Translations under genes and position numbers: made by a program
NCBI GenBank assembly: GCA_965223435.1
Contig: CBDCWQ010000023.1
Location: forward strand, 1,922,001-1,986,000
DNA from: CBDCWQ01 sp965223435
Lineage (GTDB): Bacteria > Myxococcota > Kuafuiibacteriia > Kuafuiibacteriales > Kuafuiibacteriaceae
Direction: 5' to 3'
Length of the DNA: 64,000 nt
Part shown: piece after piece, positions 24,624-34,400 of the stretch
How positions within the stretch are numbered: position 1 is the first letter of the stretch
How the letters are laid out: every line of letters starts with the position of its first letter
Notes under the pieces: generated by a model
The model's database searches: none
The model's input: only the letters and a program-made list of their open reading frames with translations
Told to the model about the DNA's origin: nothing

Positions 24624-26096
24624 ATGTTGGCATGTGTAGATATATTTTCTTTCCCTCTTCAGCTTGTACTCATTGAGCACAAAGATTGGTGTGAAGATCC
24701 GGTGGTCGTGGTTGAGGCGCATAAACCTCTGGCTTCTATTCTATGGGCCAATAAACATGCTCAAGCTCATCGGATTCATCGGGGGATGAAATTTGGATCG
24801 GCTCAAGCGCTGACGGCGAGGCTTCGAGCTTCGGTTGTTTCTCCCAAAACTTTGGAAGAAAGCGTTTCTTCAATTTTTAAGGGGCTTTTAAATTATTCAC
24901 CCTATGTAGAACCCTCGAAAGAATGGCCAGGTTTGTTTTGGCTCGATCCGAGTGGAATGGAGAGCCTTTTTGGAGATCTTAAGACCTGGGCAGGCAAAGT
25001 TCATCAATATGTTCAAAGCTTAGGGTTTGTTGCGTCGGTTGTGGTTGGCTTTACGCGATTTTCGGTGTTTGGCATTGCTCGAACATCCGTCGGCCCGACC
25101 GTGTTGAAGAGTAAGATTGAAGAAAAACGCTGGGCAAAACGAGTCCCACTCGCACGTCTTCATCTTTCGCCTAAACTTTTGCACGAGATTCAAGTTCTCG
25201 GAATTCGCAATTTGGGTGACTTTTTGAGGCTTCCCGCTTCCGAACTGCGAACACGCTACGGAGAAGAAGCCTATGCTCTTCACCAATTGGCTACAGATAA
25301 GAAGTGGATGCCATTAAGGCCTAAAACGCTCTTAGAACCGATCTTTTCAGATTTAGAAGTTGATCCCCCTGATGACAACCGCACTCGTCTTTTGTTCGGC
25401 CTGAAGATGAAACTTCACCAAGTTCTCCAAACATTGACTGAACGATGTGAGGCGGCTGTTGCCATCCATCTCGAGCTTCATCTGTATCATGCGCCCATCC
25501 AAAAAGAACGCATTGAGACTGCAGGCCCTACTTTAGATGTTGTGCAAATATCGGATCTGATTCGTTTGCGTTTGTCTTCTTTGGAGCTTGGGGCGCCGGT
25601 TGAGCGCATCCGACTGATTGTAGACAGTGTTCGTGTTCACCCTCAACAGATCAGTTTGCTGCAGAGTCGGCGTCGAGACTTGGAAGCGGTTTCGCGGGCT
25701 CTTGCCCGCATCAAAGCCTCTTTTGGGCGAAGTTCTGTGGTTCGACCGGTTCTGAGGGACGCCATTTTGCCTGAAGCCCGTTACGCATGGGAGCCGACGG
25801 TTCGTTTGGAGTATCCCGAGCCCCAAGAGCCAGAGGCTCAAATACAACCGCTGGTGCGGCATGTTTTTCAAAAACCCGTTCTTTTGCCTGATGTCCCCAA
25901 ACAGGAGCCCGAACGATGGTTGGGCAATCATGGTGCGGTGGAGCAAATGCTCGGGCCGTATCGTGTCAACGGGGGATGGTGGCTGAAGCGTGTGAGCCGT
26001 GATTACTATTTTATAGAGACCAAAACCAAAGAGTTGCTTTGGGTTTTTTATGATGCCCCCAGACGACGATGGGTCTTACATGGGATGGTTGGCTAA
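24624..26096 (+). CDS. imuB: ImuB, catalytically degenerate Y-family polymerase homologue
   Basis: A 490-residue protein whose N-terminus (MLACVDIFSFPLQLVLIEHK) resembles the palm of Y-family DNA polymerases but lacks the full acidic catalytic set, as is usual in ImuB. The finger/thumb region (GFTRFSVFGIAR, LGIRNLGDFLRLPASELRTR with a helix-hairpin-helix-like motif) and a long C-terminal tail with WWLKRVSRDYYFIETK follow. ImuB serves as the hub that links ImuA, DnaE2 and the beta clamp. It starts six bases after the imuA stop and ends 22 bp before dnaE2, so the three genes form an operon under the predicted LexA box. Confidence 0.9.
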   Translation: MLACVDIFSFPLQLVLIEHKDWCEDPVVVVEAHKPLASILWANKHAQAHRIHRGMKFGSAQALTARLRASVVSPKTLEESVSSIFKGLLNYSPYVEPSKEWPGLFWLDPSGMESLFGDLKTWAGKVHQYVQSLGFVASVVVGFTRFSVFGIARTSVGPTVLKSKIEEKRWAKRVPLARLHLSPKLLHEIQVLGIRNLGDFLRLPASELRTRYGEEAYALHQLATDKKWMPLRPKTLLEPIFSDLEVDPPDDNRTRLLFGLKMKLHQVLQTLTERCEAAVAIHLELHLYHAPIQKERIETAGPTLDVVQISDLIRLRLSSLELGAPVERIRLIVDSVRVHPQQISLLQSRRRDLEAVSRALARIKASFGRSSVVRPVLRDAILPEARYAWEPTVRLEYPEPQEPEAQIQPLVRHVFQKPVLLPDVPKQEPERWLGNHGAVEQMLGPYRVNGGWWLKRVSRDYYFIETKTKELLWVFYDAPRRRWVLHGMVG

Positions 26097-26118
26097 GCCC
26101 CTCTTGGATGTTGTTTAG

Positions 26119-29100
26119 ATGACCATGATGGATGGGTATGCACCAGTCTGGGTGAAGAGCAATTTTAGTTTTTTGGAAGGAGCCAGCCATCCCTCGGAGC
26201 TTGTTGAACAAGCACATTTTTTTGGTCTGAAAAGCGTAGCCATCACCGACAGGGACGGTGTGTATGGGGTGGTGCAAGCCCATATGAAAGCCAAGGAGCT
26301 GGGCATAAAAGTGCTTGTGGGTGCTGAATTGACTGTGGGGCTTGTTCCCCAAAAAAGCGCTTGCCGCGTCGTTCTTTTGGCTGAAAGCAGAAAAGGGTAC
26401 GGCCATTTATGTGGGTTGATTTCAAAGGGCCGCCTTCGCAGCGAAAAAGGCCAATCGGTAGTGGCTGTGCATGAAGTGCTTGAGGCTTCCGAGGGATTGA
26501 TTGCGCTTGTGCCTGATGAGGTGTTGCTTTCGGAGTTGGTCGATGTTTATGACGAGCGCCTTTACGCGATGGTTGTTCGTCATCTTCGGGAAGAAGAGCA
26601 GCCTGTAGAAGAACAGCTTCTGACTACGGCAAAGCGATTGGGTGTTGCGGCGGTAGGCACTACAGAGGTTCTGTATCACACCCAAGCTCGGCAGCCATTA
26701 CATGATGTGCTGACTTGTATTCGACACGGTATCGCTTTGTCGAATGCGGGAACCAAGCTTAAGTTGAACTCCGAACACGACTTGAAGACCGATTTGGCCA
26801 TGCGTAATCTTTTTGCGGACAATAGACTGCTTTTAAATACGTCTTTAGAGGTGGCTGAGCGGTGCTGTTTTTCTTTGGATGAGCTTTGTTATCGCTACCC
26901 GGGAGAAAAATTGCCCCAGGGCATGACCACGGCCGATTGGCTTCGAGAATTGACTCTAGATGGGGCAAAAACGCGTTATCCCGAAGGGGTTCCTGCCGAA
27001 GTGATGGCACAGTTGACGAAAGAGCTGGAGCTGATTCATGAGCTTGACTACGGTGGTTATTTTCTCACCATGCATGAAATTGTTGAGTTCTGCAAAAGGG
27101 AGCGTATTTTGTGCCAGGGCCGCGGTTCTGCGGCCAATTCGGTGGTGTGTTTTTGTCTTGGGATCACCGCGGTAGATCCTATTAAATTGGATCTTCTGTT
27201 TGAGCGTTTTTTATCGCGTGAACGGGCTGAACCACCGGATATCGATTTGGATATCGAACACGAACGTCGAGAAGAAGTCATCCAGTGGGTTTATCAAAAA
27301 TATACTCGAAAATATGCAGCCATGGTGGCCAACGTGATTCGATATCGCACCAAGTCTGCGGTTCGCGAAGTGGGCAAGGCTTTGTCCATCCCCGAAACGG
27401 CGCTCGACCGGCTGTCGAAGCTTTTGGGGAGTCGGTTCTCCGAGCTTCATCACGAGGCCTTAACACAGTCTGGCCTCGATCCTTCGGTGCCCATTCATCA
27501 GCATCTTTTAAGCTTGGTTGACGAAATTAGAGACTTTCCAAGGCATCTCAGCATCCACCCTGGGGGTTTTCTTCTCGGAAGCGAGCCGATTGACAGCATT
27601 GTGCCCATTGAGAACGCGACCATGGACAATCGTACGGTAATTCAGTGGGATAAATACAGCATTGAAGACCTCAATTTGTTTAAGGTCGATCTTTTGGGTT
27701 TGGGCGCGCTCACGCATCTACACAAATGTTTTGATCTTCTTCATGAACATCACAACATCGACATGAGTTTGGCCGACATCCCTGAGGACGACCCTGCAAC
27801 CTTTGATATGATTTCAAAGGGCGACACCGTGGGCGTTTTTCAAATCGAGTCGCGTGCCCAAATGTCGATGCTTCCTCGTTTGAAACCTCGAACGTACTAT
27901 GATCTGGTGATAGAGGTGGCCATTGTTCGTCCGGGCCCCATTCAAGGAGACATGGTGCATCCGTATCTCAGTCGAAGAAATGGGAAGGAACCCGAAGAAT
28001 ACCCACATGAACTTCTCAAAAAGGCACTCAAAAAAACGCTTGGTGTTCCCATCTTTCAGGAACAGGTGATGAAAATTGCGATGTTGGTGGGGGGCTATTC
28101 CGGAGGTGAGGCCGATCAACTTCGCAAGGATATGGCAGCCTGGAAAAGCAGTGGTCGAATTGACCGGCATCACCATAAACTGACACGCCGCATGATCAAA
28201 AACGGCATTGAGCCCGAGTATGCCGAGCGTATTTTTCAACAAATTCGTGGTTTTGGAGAGTACGGGTTCCCGGAGTCACATGCTGCATCGTTTGCGTTGA
28301 TAGCCTATGCGACCGCATGGATGCGTTGCCACCACCCCGCCGTGTTTGCCTGTGCTCTTTTGAATGCGCTTCCGATGGGCTTTTATAGTGCAGCTACGAT
28401 TGTTGAAGACATCAAACGTCAGGGCGTTGAAGTCCGATCTATCGACATCAATCAGAGCCAATGGGATTGTGTGCTTGAGTCTTCGGCACAAGGTTTTGCC
28501 CTTCGGATGGGGTTCCGGTTTGTGAAGGGGCTAGGCACGCGAGAGGAGCGGTTGTTGAGCACCCATCCTGGCCCCTATGATTCGGTGGGCGATTTTGTAA
28601 AACGAACAAAGATTCAAAGTCGTTCTTTAACTCAGCTTGCAGAAGCCGGAGCCTTTGAATGTTTTGGGTTGGGCCGCCGAGATGCTCTATGGGCGGTCAA
28701 AGAAGCAGCGCCTCGCTCGCACGATACGCTTTGGATGGCATCCCGAAAACTGGGCTCGTTGCCTCTTTTTTCTCGGTTGTCGACACCCGAAAAAGTCTTG
28801 TGGGATTATAGGACTTCAGAGCATTCCGCTCGGGGGCACCCTATGCTGAGTATTCGTCCTGAGCTGGAGCGTCGGGGGGTGCCCAATTCGGTTGGGCTCA
28901 ATACCAAACCCGACGGCGCAAGCGCTCAATATGTAGGTTTGGTCATCTGCCGCCAACAGCCTGGTACGGCCACCGGGGTGACGTTTTATACCTTGGAGGA
29001 CGAAGCTGGTTTTGTGAATTTGGTGGTCTGGCAGCCGGTGTTCCAAAAATATTCCGTTTTGGCCAGAACCGCTCTGATTCTTGGGGTGACGGGCAAAGTC

Positions 29101-29199
29101 CAGTCAGAAAGTGGCGTTGTTCATCTGATTGCCAAAAAACTATGGGACCCACAGCTTGCCTTTCACCCCGAAGGGACTGCCACGCGGAGTTTTCACTGA
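26119..29199 (+). CDS. dnaE2: DnaE2 error-prone DNA polymerase III alpha subunit
   Basis: A 1,026-residue C-family polymerase, the typical DnaE2 length. It has an N-terminal PHP domain (SNFSFLEGASHPSELVEQA, ITDRDGVYGV), the palm with the catalytic acidic motif PDIDLDIEHERREEVIQW, GSAANSVVCFCLGIT, the LHKCFDLL/IPEDDPATFDMI finger region, the conserved QEQVMKIAMLVGGYSGGEAD segment and a C-terminal OB-fold (GVTFYTLEDEAGFVNLVVW). DnaE2 performs translesion synthesis with ImuA and ImuB after DNA damage. It is the last gene of the imu operon; yebC follows after 78 bp. Confidence 0.95.
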   Translation: MTMMDGYAPVWVKSNFSFLEGASHPSELVEQAHFFGLKSVAITDRDGVYGVVQAHMKAKELGIKVLVGAELTVGLVPQKSACRVVLLAESRKGYGHLCGLISKGRLRSEKGQSVVAVHEVLEASEGLIALVPDEVLLSELVDVYDERLYAMVVRHLREEEQPVEEQLLTTAKRLGVAAVGTTEVLYHTQARQPLHDVLTCIRHGIALSNAGTKLKLNSEHDLKTDLAMRNLFADNRLLLNTSLEVAERCCFSLDELCYRYPGEKLPQGMTTADWLRELTLDGAKTRYPEGVPAEVMAQLTKELELIHELDYGGYFLTMHEIVEFCKRERILCQGRGSAANSVVCFCLGITAVDPIKLDLLFERFLSRERAEPPDIDLDIEHERREEVIQWVYQKYTRKYAAMVANVIRYRTKSAVREVGKALSIPETALDRLSKLLGSRFSELHHEALTQSGLDPSVPIHQHLLSLVDEIRDFPRHLSIHPGGFLLGSEPIDSIVPIENATMDNRTVIQWDKYSIEDLNLFKVDLLGLGALTHLHKCFDLLHEHHNIDMSLADIPEDDPATFDMISKGDTVGVFQIESRAQMSMLPRLKPRTYYDLVIEVAIVRPGPIQGDMVHPYLSRRNGKEPEEYPHELLKKALKKTLGVPIFQEQVMKIAMLVGGYSGGEADQLRKDMAAWKSSGRIDRHHHKLTRRMIKNGIEPEYAERIFQQIRGFGEYGFPESHAASFALIAYATAWMRCHHPAVFACALLNALPMGFYSAATIVEDIKRQGVEVRSIDINQSQWDCVLESSAQGFALRMGFRFVKGLGTREERLLSTHPGPYDSVGDFVKRTKIQSRSLTQLAEAGAFECFGLGRRDALWAVKEAAPRSHDTLWMASRKLGSLPLFSRLSTPEKVLWDYRTSEHSARGHPMLSIRPELERRGVPNSVGLNTKPDGASAQYVGLVICRQQPGTATGVTFYTLEDEAGFVNLVVWQPVFQKYSVLARTALILGVTGKVQSESGVVHLIAKKLWDPQLAFHPEGTATRSFH

Positions 29200-29277
29200 G
29201 GATTTGGCCTCCGAATCGGTGGACTGAGCTCTTTTCCCTCGGATGACGCCATGTTATCGAGGGGGCCGGTTCACGGG

Positions 29278-30030
29278 ATGTCTGGTCATAGTAAATGGAG
29301 CACGATCAAACGGAAAAAGGGTGCTGCCGACGCCAAAAGAGGACAACTTTTCACCAAGCTCACTAAAGAAATCACCGTGTCGGCGCGTCTGGGTGGGGGC
29401 GACCCCGATGGGAATCCTCGGTTGCGCCTGGCGATCCAGCAGGCGCGCGCTCAGGCGATGCCCTCTGACAACATCACGCGTGCCATCAAACGAGGCACCG
29501 GAGAGCTTGGCGGGGGACAAATCGATGAATTGGTCTACGAAGCTTATGGGCCAGGGGGCGTGGCTTTTATCATCGATGCGGCAACCGACAATCAGAATCG
29601 AACGATCGCCGATGTGCGGAGCTATTTCGACAAAGCTGGGGGCAATCTTGCCAAGACGGGGAGCGTGGCTTTTTTTTTCAAAAAGCGGGGCATGATTCGC
29701 TTCGATGCGAATCGTTTTGATGAAGATCGGGTGATGGAGGTTGCTCTTGAGGCAGGGGCCGAAGATGTCCTCACTGAGGCCGCGCATGTGGTGGTCTATA
29801 CGGGGGCTACCGATTTTCATCAGGTGCAATCCGCATTGGCTAAAAACGGGCTTGAAGAAGAAGTTGCCGAGCTGACGATGATTCCTGCGAACACGGTTCG
29901 GTGTGACCACGAACTGGCCAGGAAAATTGTCAAGCTCATCGACAAGCTGGAGGACCATGATGATGTGCAAAACGTTTGGACCAACGCCGACATCAGTGAT
30001 GATGTTGCTGAGCAATTGGCATCTTCGTGA
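29278..30030 (+). CDS. yebC: YebC/PmpR family protein
   Basis: A 250-residue protein beginning MSGHSKWSTIKRKK, the family hallmark, which fixes ATG 29278 as the start although the frame is open a little further upstream. It contains the three typical segments (LFTKLTKEITVSAR; YEAYGPGGVAFIIDAATDN; EEEVAELTMIPANTV). Members are described as transcriptional regulators or as factors helping ribosomes at difficult peptide motifs. It sits directly before ruvC, a widely conserved arrangement; its TGA overlaps the GTG start of ruvC, indicating translational coupling. Confidence 0.96.
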   Translation: MSGHSKWSTIKRKKGAADAKRGQLFTKLTKEITVSARLGGGDPDGNPRLRLAIQQARAQAMPSDNITRAIKRGTGELGGGQIDELVYEAYGPGGVAFIIDAATDNQNRTIADVRSYFDKAGGNLAKTGSVAFFFKKRGMIRFDANRFDEDRVMEVALEAGAEDVLTEAAHVVVYTGATDFHQVQSALAKNGLEEEVAELTMIPANTVRCDHELARKIVKLIDKLEDHDDVQNVWTNADISDDVAEQLASS

Positions 30031-30551
30031 TCGCCTTTGGTATTGACCCAGGGTCGTATCGCACTGGGTGGGGTGTGGTGGTGGCCAATGGGAGTAGGCT
30101 TTCGTGTCGAGGCTTTGGGGTGATTTCGGCGCCGCAAGGCGTGGCACTTCAGGACCGTTTGGCTACGATTTTTGAGGGGCTGTCAGAGTGTTTGCGGCTT
30201 AAGCAGCCGGATGTTGTTTTTCTTGAGTCTATCTTTCACCACCGGAGCGCCAAAAGTGCGCTGGTGCTGGGGCACGCCCGGGGGGTGGCTTTGTTGGCGG
30301 CGGGGCAGGGGGCTCATGCGTTGGGCGAACTGACGCCGGCAGAGATCAAAAAGTCGGTTACGGGGTCGGGGCGTGCTGACAAACAGCAGGTGCAGGAAAT
30401 GGTTCGAATTCTCTTGGGGCTTGAAACCAAGGCTCCGCCTGATGCGGCTGATGCCTTGGCTTTGGCTATCGCGGGGGCTATGCATGCCAAATGGACGGCG
30501 CTTAAGAAGAAGCCGGGGCTTTCGGGGCAAAGGGTAGGGGGGCTCTCATGA
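30027..30551 (+). CDS. ruvC: RuvC Holliday junction resolvase
   Basis: A 174-residue RNase-H-fold endonuclease. The four acidic catalytic positions are visible: Asp in FGIDPGSYRTGWG, Glu in VVFLESIFHHRSAKSAL, and the Asp pair in PPDAADALALA. RuvC cuts Holliday junctions symmetrically at the end of recombination, working with RuvAB. The GTG start at 30027 overlaps the yebC stop and its own stop overlaps the ruvA ATG (ATGA), so yebC-ruvC-ruvA are coupled. Confidence 0.96.
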   Translation: MIAFGIDPGSYRTGWGVVVANGSRLSCRGFGVISAPQGVALQDRLATIFEGLSECLRLKQPDVVFLESIFHHRSAKSALVLGHARGVALLAAGQGAHALGELTPAEIKKSVTGSGRADKQQVQEMVRILLGLETKAPPDAADALALAIAGAMHAKWTALKKKPGLSGQRVGGLS

Positions 30552-31153
30552 TCGCATTTTTACGGGGCTCGGTGCTTGATCGTACGAGCCATGAGTTGGT
30601 GGTGGATGTGGGGGGGGTGGGGTACGCGGTGACTGTGTCTGGGCAATGCAGCCTGCGGGTTGGTCAGGAGGTGGCTCTTCATGTTCGAACCCAAGTTCGG
30701 GACGATGCCATCCAGCTTTTTGGGTTTCAGAGTCTCCTCGAGCGTGATGTGTTTGACCTTTTGATTTCTGTGCCCAGCATTGGGCCGGCGAAGGCTATTC
30801 ATATTCTTCAGGTTCCGGCTGAAGAAGTGGTTGCTCTGGTGCGTCGGCGAGAAGCTGCGCGGGTTGCGAAGCTTTTGCCGGGGGTTGGGAAAAAAACGGC
30901 TGAGCGGATGATTGTAGATTTGGCGGATAAGTTCGAAAGTCTGGCTCCGGATACGCCGAGTACGAGGCCGGGGCCGAGTGAATCTCATCTGACTCCGCGG
31001 CGTGACGTCGAAGATCTTCAGAGCGCGTTGGTGAATTTGGGGTTTCGGCCGGTGGTGGCCGATGGCGCGGCTCAGGAGGCTATTCGTCGTCTTGGGGCTG
31101 GCGTGGGGCTTCCTGCGCTTCTCAAAGAGGCGCTCGGGCATATGACGCGTTAA
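30548..31153 (+). CDS. ruvA: RuvA Holliday junction-binding protein
   Basis: A 201-residue protein starting MIAFLRGSVLDRTSHELVVD, with the N-terminal OB-fold (VVDVGGVGYAV, FGFQSLLERDVFDLL), two helix-hairpin-helix motifs (VPSIGPAKAI and LLPGVGKKTAERMIVDL) and the C-terminal three-helix domain (VEDLQSALVNLGF) that contacts RuvB. RuvA tetramers hold the junction for RuvB-driven branch migration. In many genomes ruvB follows immediately; here the next gene is the oppositely oriented giant B, and ruvB is ~14 kb away. Confidence 0.96.
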   Translation: MIAFLRGSVLDRTSHELVVDVGGVGYAVTVSGQCSLRVGQEVALHVRTQVRDDAIQLFGFQSLLERDVFDLLISVPSIGPAKAIHILQVPAEEVVALVRRREAARVAKLLPGVGKKTAERMIVDLADKFESLAPDTPSTRPGPSESHLTPRRDVEDLQSALVNLGFRPVVADGAAQEAIRRLGAGVGLPALLKEALGHMTR

Positions 31154-31206
31154 AAGGGGTGCGCTATGGAGTTGAATCGACGCGCTGAGAAGGGTGCTTC
31201 AGTTCC

Positions 31207-31326
31207 GGCCTCTTTGGGGTCTGGGTCCCTTTCATCCAGGCCGCCCATCCTGGGCTTGGGGCCCCCAAGGCATCACATCCTGTTCCCCCAAGCCTTCCTG
31301 AAAGGGACCCAGACCCCAAAGAGGCC
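31207..31326. terminator. 28-bp perfect inverted repeat between convergent ruvA and giant B
   Basis: Arms 31207-31234 and 31299-31326 are perfect reverse complements (each contains CTTTGGGGTCTGGGTCCCTTT or its complement), separated by 64 bp with an inner CTTGGGG/CCCCAAG palindrome. The position between convergent stops (31153 and 31429) fits a bidirectional transcription stop or mRNA-end structure. A decayed mobile palindrome is an alternative. Confidence 0.6.
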
Positions 31327-31338
31327 TACGTTGGGCGA

Positions 31339-31404
31339 GGATTCGGTTCCAAGAGGGGCTATGCTGAGAAAGGATTCGGTCCCAAGAGGGGGCTGCTGAT
31401 AAAG
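31339..31404. repeat. Two 33-bp direct repeats
   Basis: Two adjacent copies of GGATTCGGTYCCAAGAGGGG plus a CTGCTGA-type tail (31339-31371 and 31372-31404) follow the long inverted repeat, just before the giant B stop. Function unknown; no coding sense is evident. Confidence 0.75.
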
Positions 31405-31428
31405 CGAGGGTATGGGGCTCGAGGTAGG

Positions 31429-34400
31429 TCAGTCAAAACGTGGCTGGGCACCCGCGGCCTTGTCATAAAAACGTACGATGCGAACCGTGCCGGTAAACGG
31501 GGTTTTGGAACCGACGTTTTTTCTCAACGTGACAACCTCAAAACCATATTGGCTGTGGGGATCTACGATTCCGGCTGCTTTGCGGGTTCTTTCGTCGATG
31601 GCATCTGTCGAGTCAGCCTCTAGGAGGTAGGCGAGGTCGAGTCGTCCGTCAGGAAGGATATCAGCCTCGGGAAAGGCTTTGGCAAATACCTTGGCGGAGA
31701 CGATCTCCACGCCCCACCGCTCATCCTTTGGGGAATGAAAATCAAAGGAAATGCCGAGGCCTTCTCCGTCATTATTCCAGGGCATAAATCCTACGCGCCA
31801 AGCATTTCCCATGGTTTTTTTGACCCAGTTATCAAAGGCCATGCTTCGGGTGTCTATCTCGGTTCGGTTCTCTAGGAGATCGAGCGGATCGATTTCGTAG
31901 CTGGAATGGTTATAACCTACGTAGCCGGTCCAGTTTTCGAGTACCGGAAACTCGGAAGAAGTGAAGTAGGCGAACATAAGCCTGGGCGGGGCGTTATTAG
32001 AATGTTCGAGCCAGACATGCCCGAGTGCACTGTGAGGATTTTTCGCGCTCCGGGTGATGAGTGGGCCGAACAGGTCGGTGAATATGCTGTCGATGAGCAC
32101 TGGGTTGTGGAGGGCATTAAAGTCGTCGCTCCAGTGCCCGTCTTCGGTCATGACGCCATTTTTTACCAATTTGAGGACTCGAGTCGCGATTTCGGCCAGG
32201 TCGCTATCGGTGATGCGTCCGGTCTTTTCAGCATCCAATCCGGCAAGCAATTTTTTGACGAGCTTATTGCGCAGGGCTACTTTCTTTAGATTGGGAATCC
32301 ACATGGTTCCTTGAAACTCTGCAAGTTTGGTGGCGGTGAGTGCAAACGGTTTGGACAGGGAGAGTGCGGGATCGGGTACCGATACGCCGAGTTGTTTGGT
32401 CGTAAAGTGACGCACCCGTTCTTGGCGATCGAAATGTGGATTGTAGACCAGTGGCCCCTCACGAATGGTTCCTGACTTTGTATCTCGTTCGAGGCGCCGG
32501 GCACCAATGATTTGGTCGGCATAGATTTTCTCGGGGAATCCCACTTCATCGCCGTCGCCCAAAAAGCCAGCGGAAGCAAAATGCAGTCCGCGACCGTCGT
32601 TTCGGATGAGGTATTGCCAAACCACGCTTTTGCTACTCGGCCAGTGCTTTGGGTTGCCGTAGCCAGATTTCCCGGTCAGGAAAGAGGTGCGAACAAACGC
32701 AGGTCGTTTGGGTTGCGACGAGGAAGACGCGTGGCTTTCGCGGAATGGCGTCAGTCCCTGTTCGAAGGCGCCTTCAGTGCCTTCGGGCGCAAGGGTGTCT
32801 AGGCGAACGACGCTACCCGGGGCGCCGAGTCTCGCGGCGTCGTATGTTTGTGGTCTAAAGTGGCCCATGGTTTCATCGGTTGTCCCTTTGAGGGCTGCAT
32901 TGAGCGCGTTGGCCAGGACCGACAGTTCAGCGTTGGTCATGGGCACCTTTTCGATGGGCCGATCGAATCCCATGCCACGGTTTTGGCTGATTTGGACCTT
33001 TTGCTTGAAGGCTTCGAAGGAGAAGGCGCTCGGCATTCGGCCGGAGGCGGCGATTTCGTGGGTTTCGATGAGGGCGTTGTCGTGAAACAGGGTTGCGGAA
33101 TGGGTACCGGGTTGCATGAAGACCACGTGGGGGGCAGAACCCTCGGGGATCTCGAGGCCTAGGAAGTCGTGGATCTTGTTTAAGGCGAGTGCATTCGGGG
33201 GTGTCTCGAGTACATGGACAAAAACCCTTCCCTGTCCGGCCTCAAGGGCCGCCTTGAAGAGCGGATCGGTGCCTCGTGAAAAAGTTGGGTCACTCGTGCC
33301 AAAAATAAAATCGCCCACTTGATGTTCTATGCGCTCGGCGTGGGTTGAGAACACGAAGATCACCGGCGGAAGATCTTTGCCCGTCTGATAGGCTTGCAAG
33401 GGTAGACCATAGTAGGGGCCCGAGTGCAAGGAGAGTTCCTGCGCGGGATCAAGAACCGTTGGTTTGAAGTTTTTGGAGTCTTCGTTCGTTTTTGGAAACA
33501 TGGGTTTCGGGTGCACGAACTCAGTGGGCTGATGCTTGGGGGGCAACTCTTTGATGATGGCGTCCACGACAGGATCGGAGTCGGTTGTTGCGCTTGGGGT
33601 TTTGGCCGTGGGGTCTATATGAAGACCAAGGGTCTCGAGGTCGCTTATCAGCACCGCCCATTCATCCCAATTGATGCGGTAGTCCAGACGGGCGTTTTGG
33701 ATGACGAACATTTTTTCGGCGAGATCCAACCGATAGCCATCGATCGGCTTTTCCAGATGGGGTGAGACCAGGTCCGCAAGCGCAACCCGACTCAACGTAT
33801 GGCCGCTCAAAAGATAGAAGAGGCCCACCGCCAGACCTCGATCACCATTCGAGGAAAGTGGTCGAAACGCGTAAGGGATGCGGTCCCACGCCTCGTTCTC
33901 TGAACTCGAGATCTTCTCCGCCGAAGTCGAACCTCGAAGCCGATAGGGTGCTTGGAGATCATAAAGGAACTGGGCCCAGGTGTGGGGGGCGATGTGATAT
34001 TTGAGCCCGTCTTTGGATTCCAGAGCTTTGATCAACGACAGGCTGGCCAACTCGTCGAGCGTGTCTTCGATCTTTTTTCGGTCCATCTCGAAGAGCCATT
34101 TTTCTTCCCGTGGTGCGTTGTCGGCCGGGGGGTTTAGACGCGAAAGCTCAAGGAGTTGGCTGCGGGTCTTTGGACCTTGCTTTTTTAAGTGGCGTAGAAG
34201 ACGGTAGGTGGTCACGTCGTCTAGGATGTCAAAGGCCCGTCTCCATTCCGAGAGGCGGGTGACGTCTGGTGACCACTGTGGGGTGGGTGGGTGTGAGGCC
34301 ACATGTTCATCCTCGAATTCGAATTTTGAGAGCTGTCGAACGTATGCCGTTCCTGGGTTTTGGGTGAGGTCGCCGGTGACGGTGGGGCGGAGTTGGCGGT

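Noticed and set aside
29254..30147. Minus-strand open frame of about 297 codons
   Set aside because: Exactly antisense to yebC and the start of ruvC, both of which are certain genes.
31166..31399. Possible 77-residue gene after ruvA
   Set aside because: It consists of the arms and loop of the 28-bp inverted repeat and the 33-bp direct repeats; no protein-like conservation is visible.
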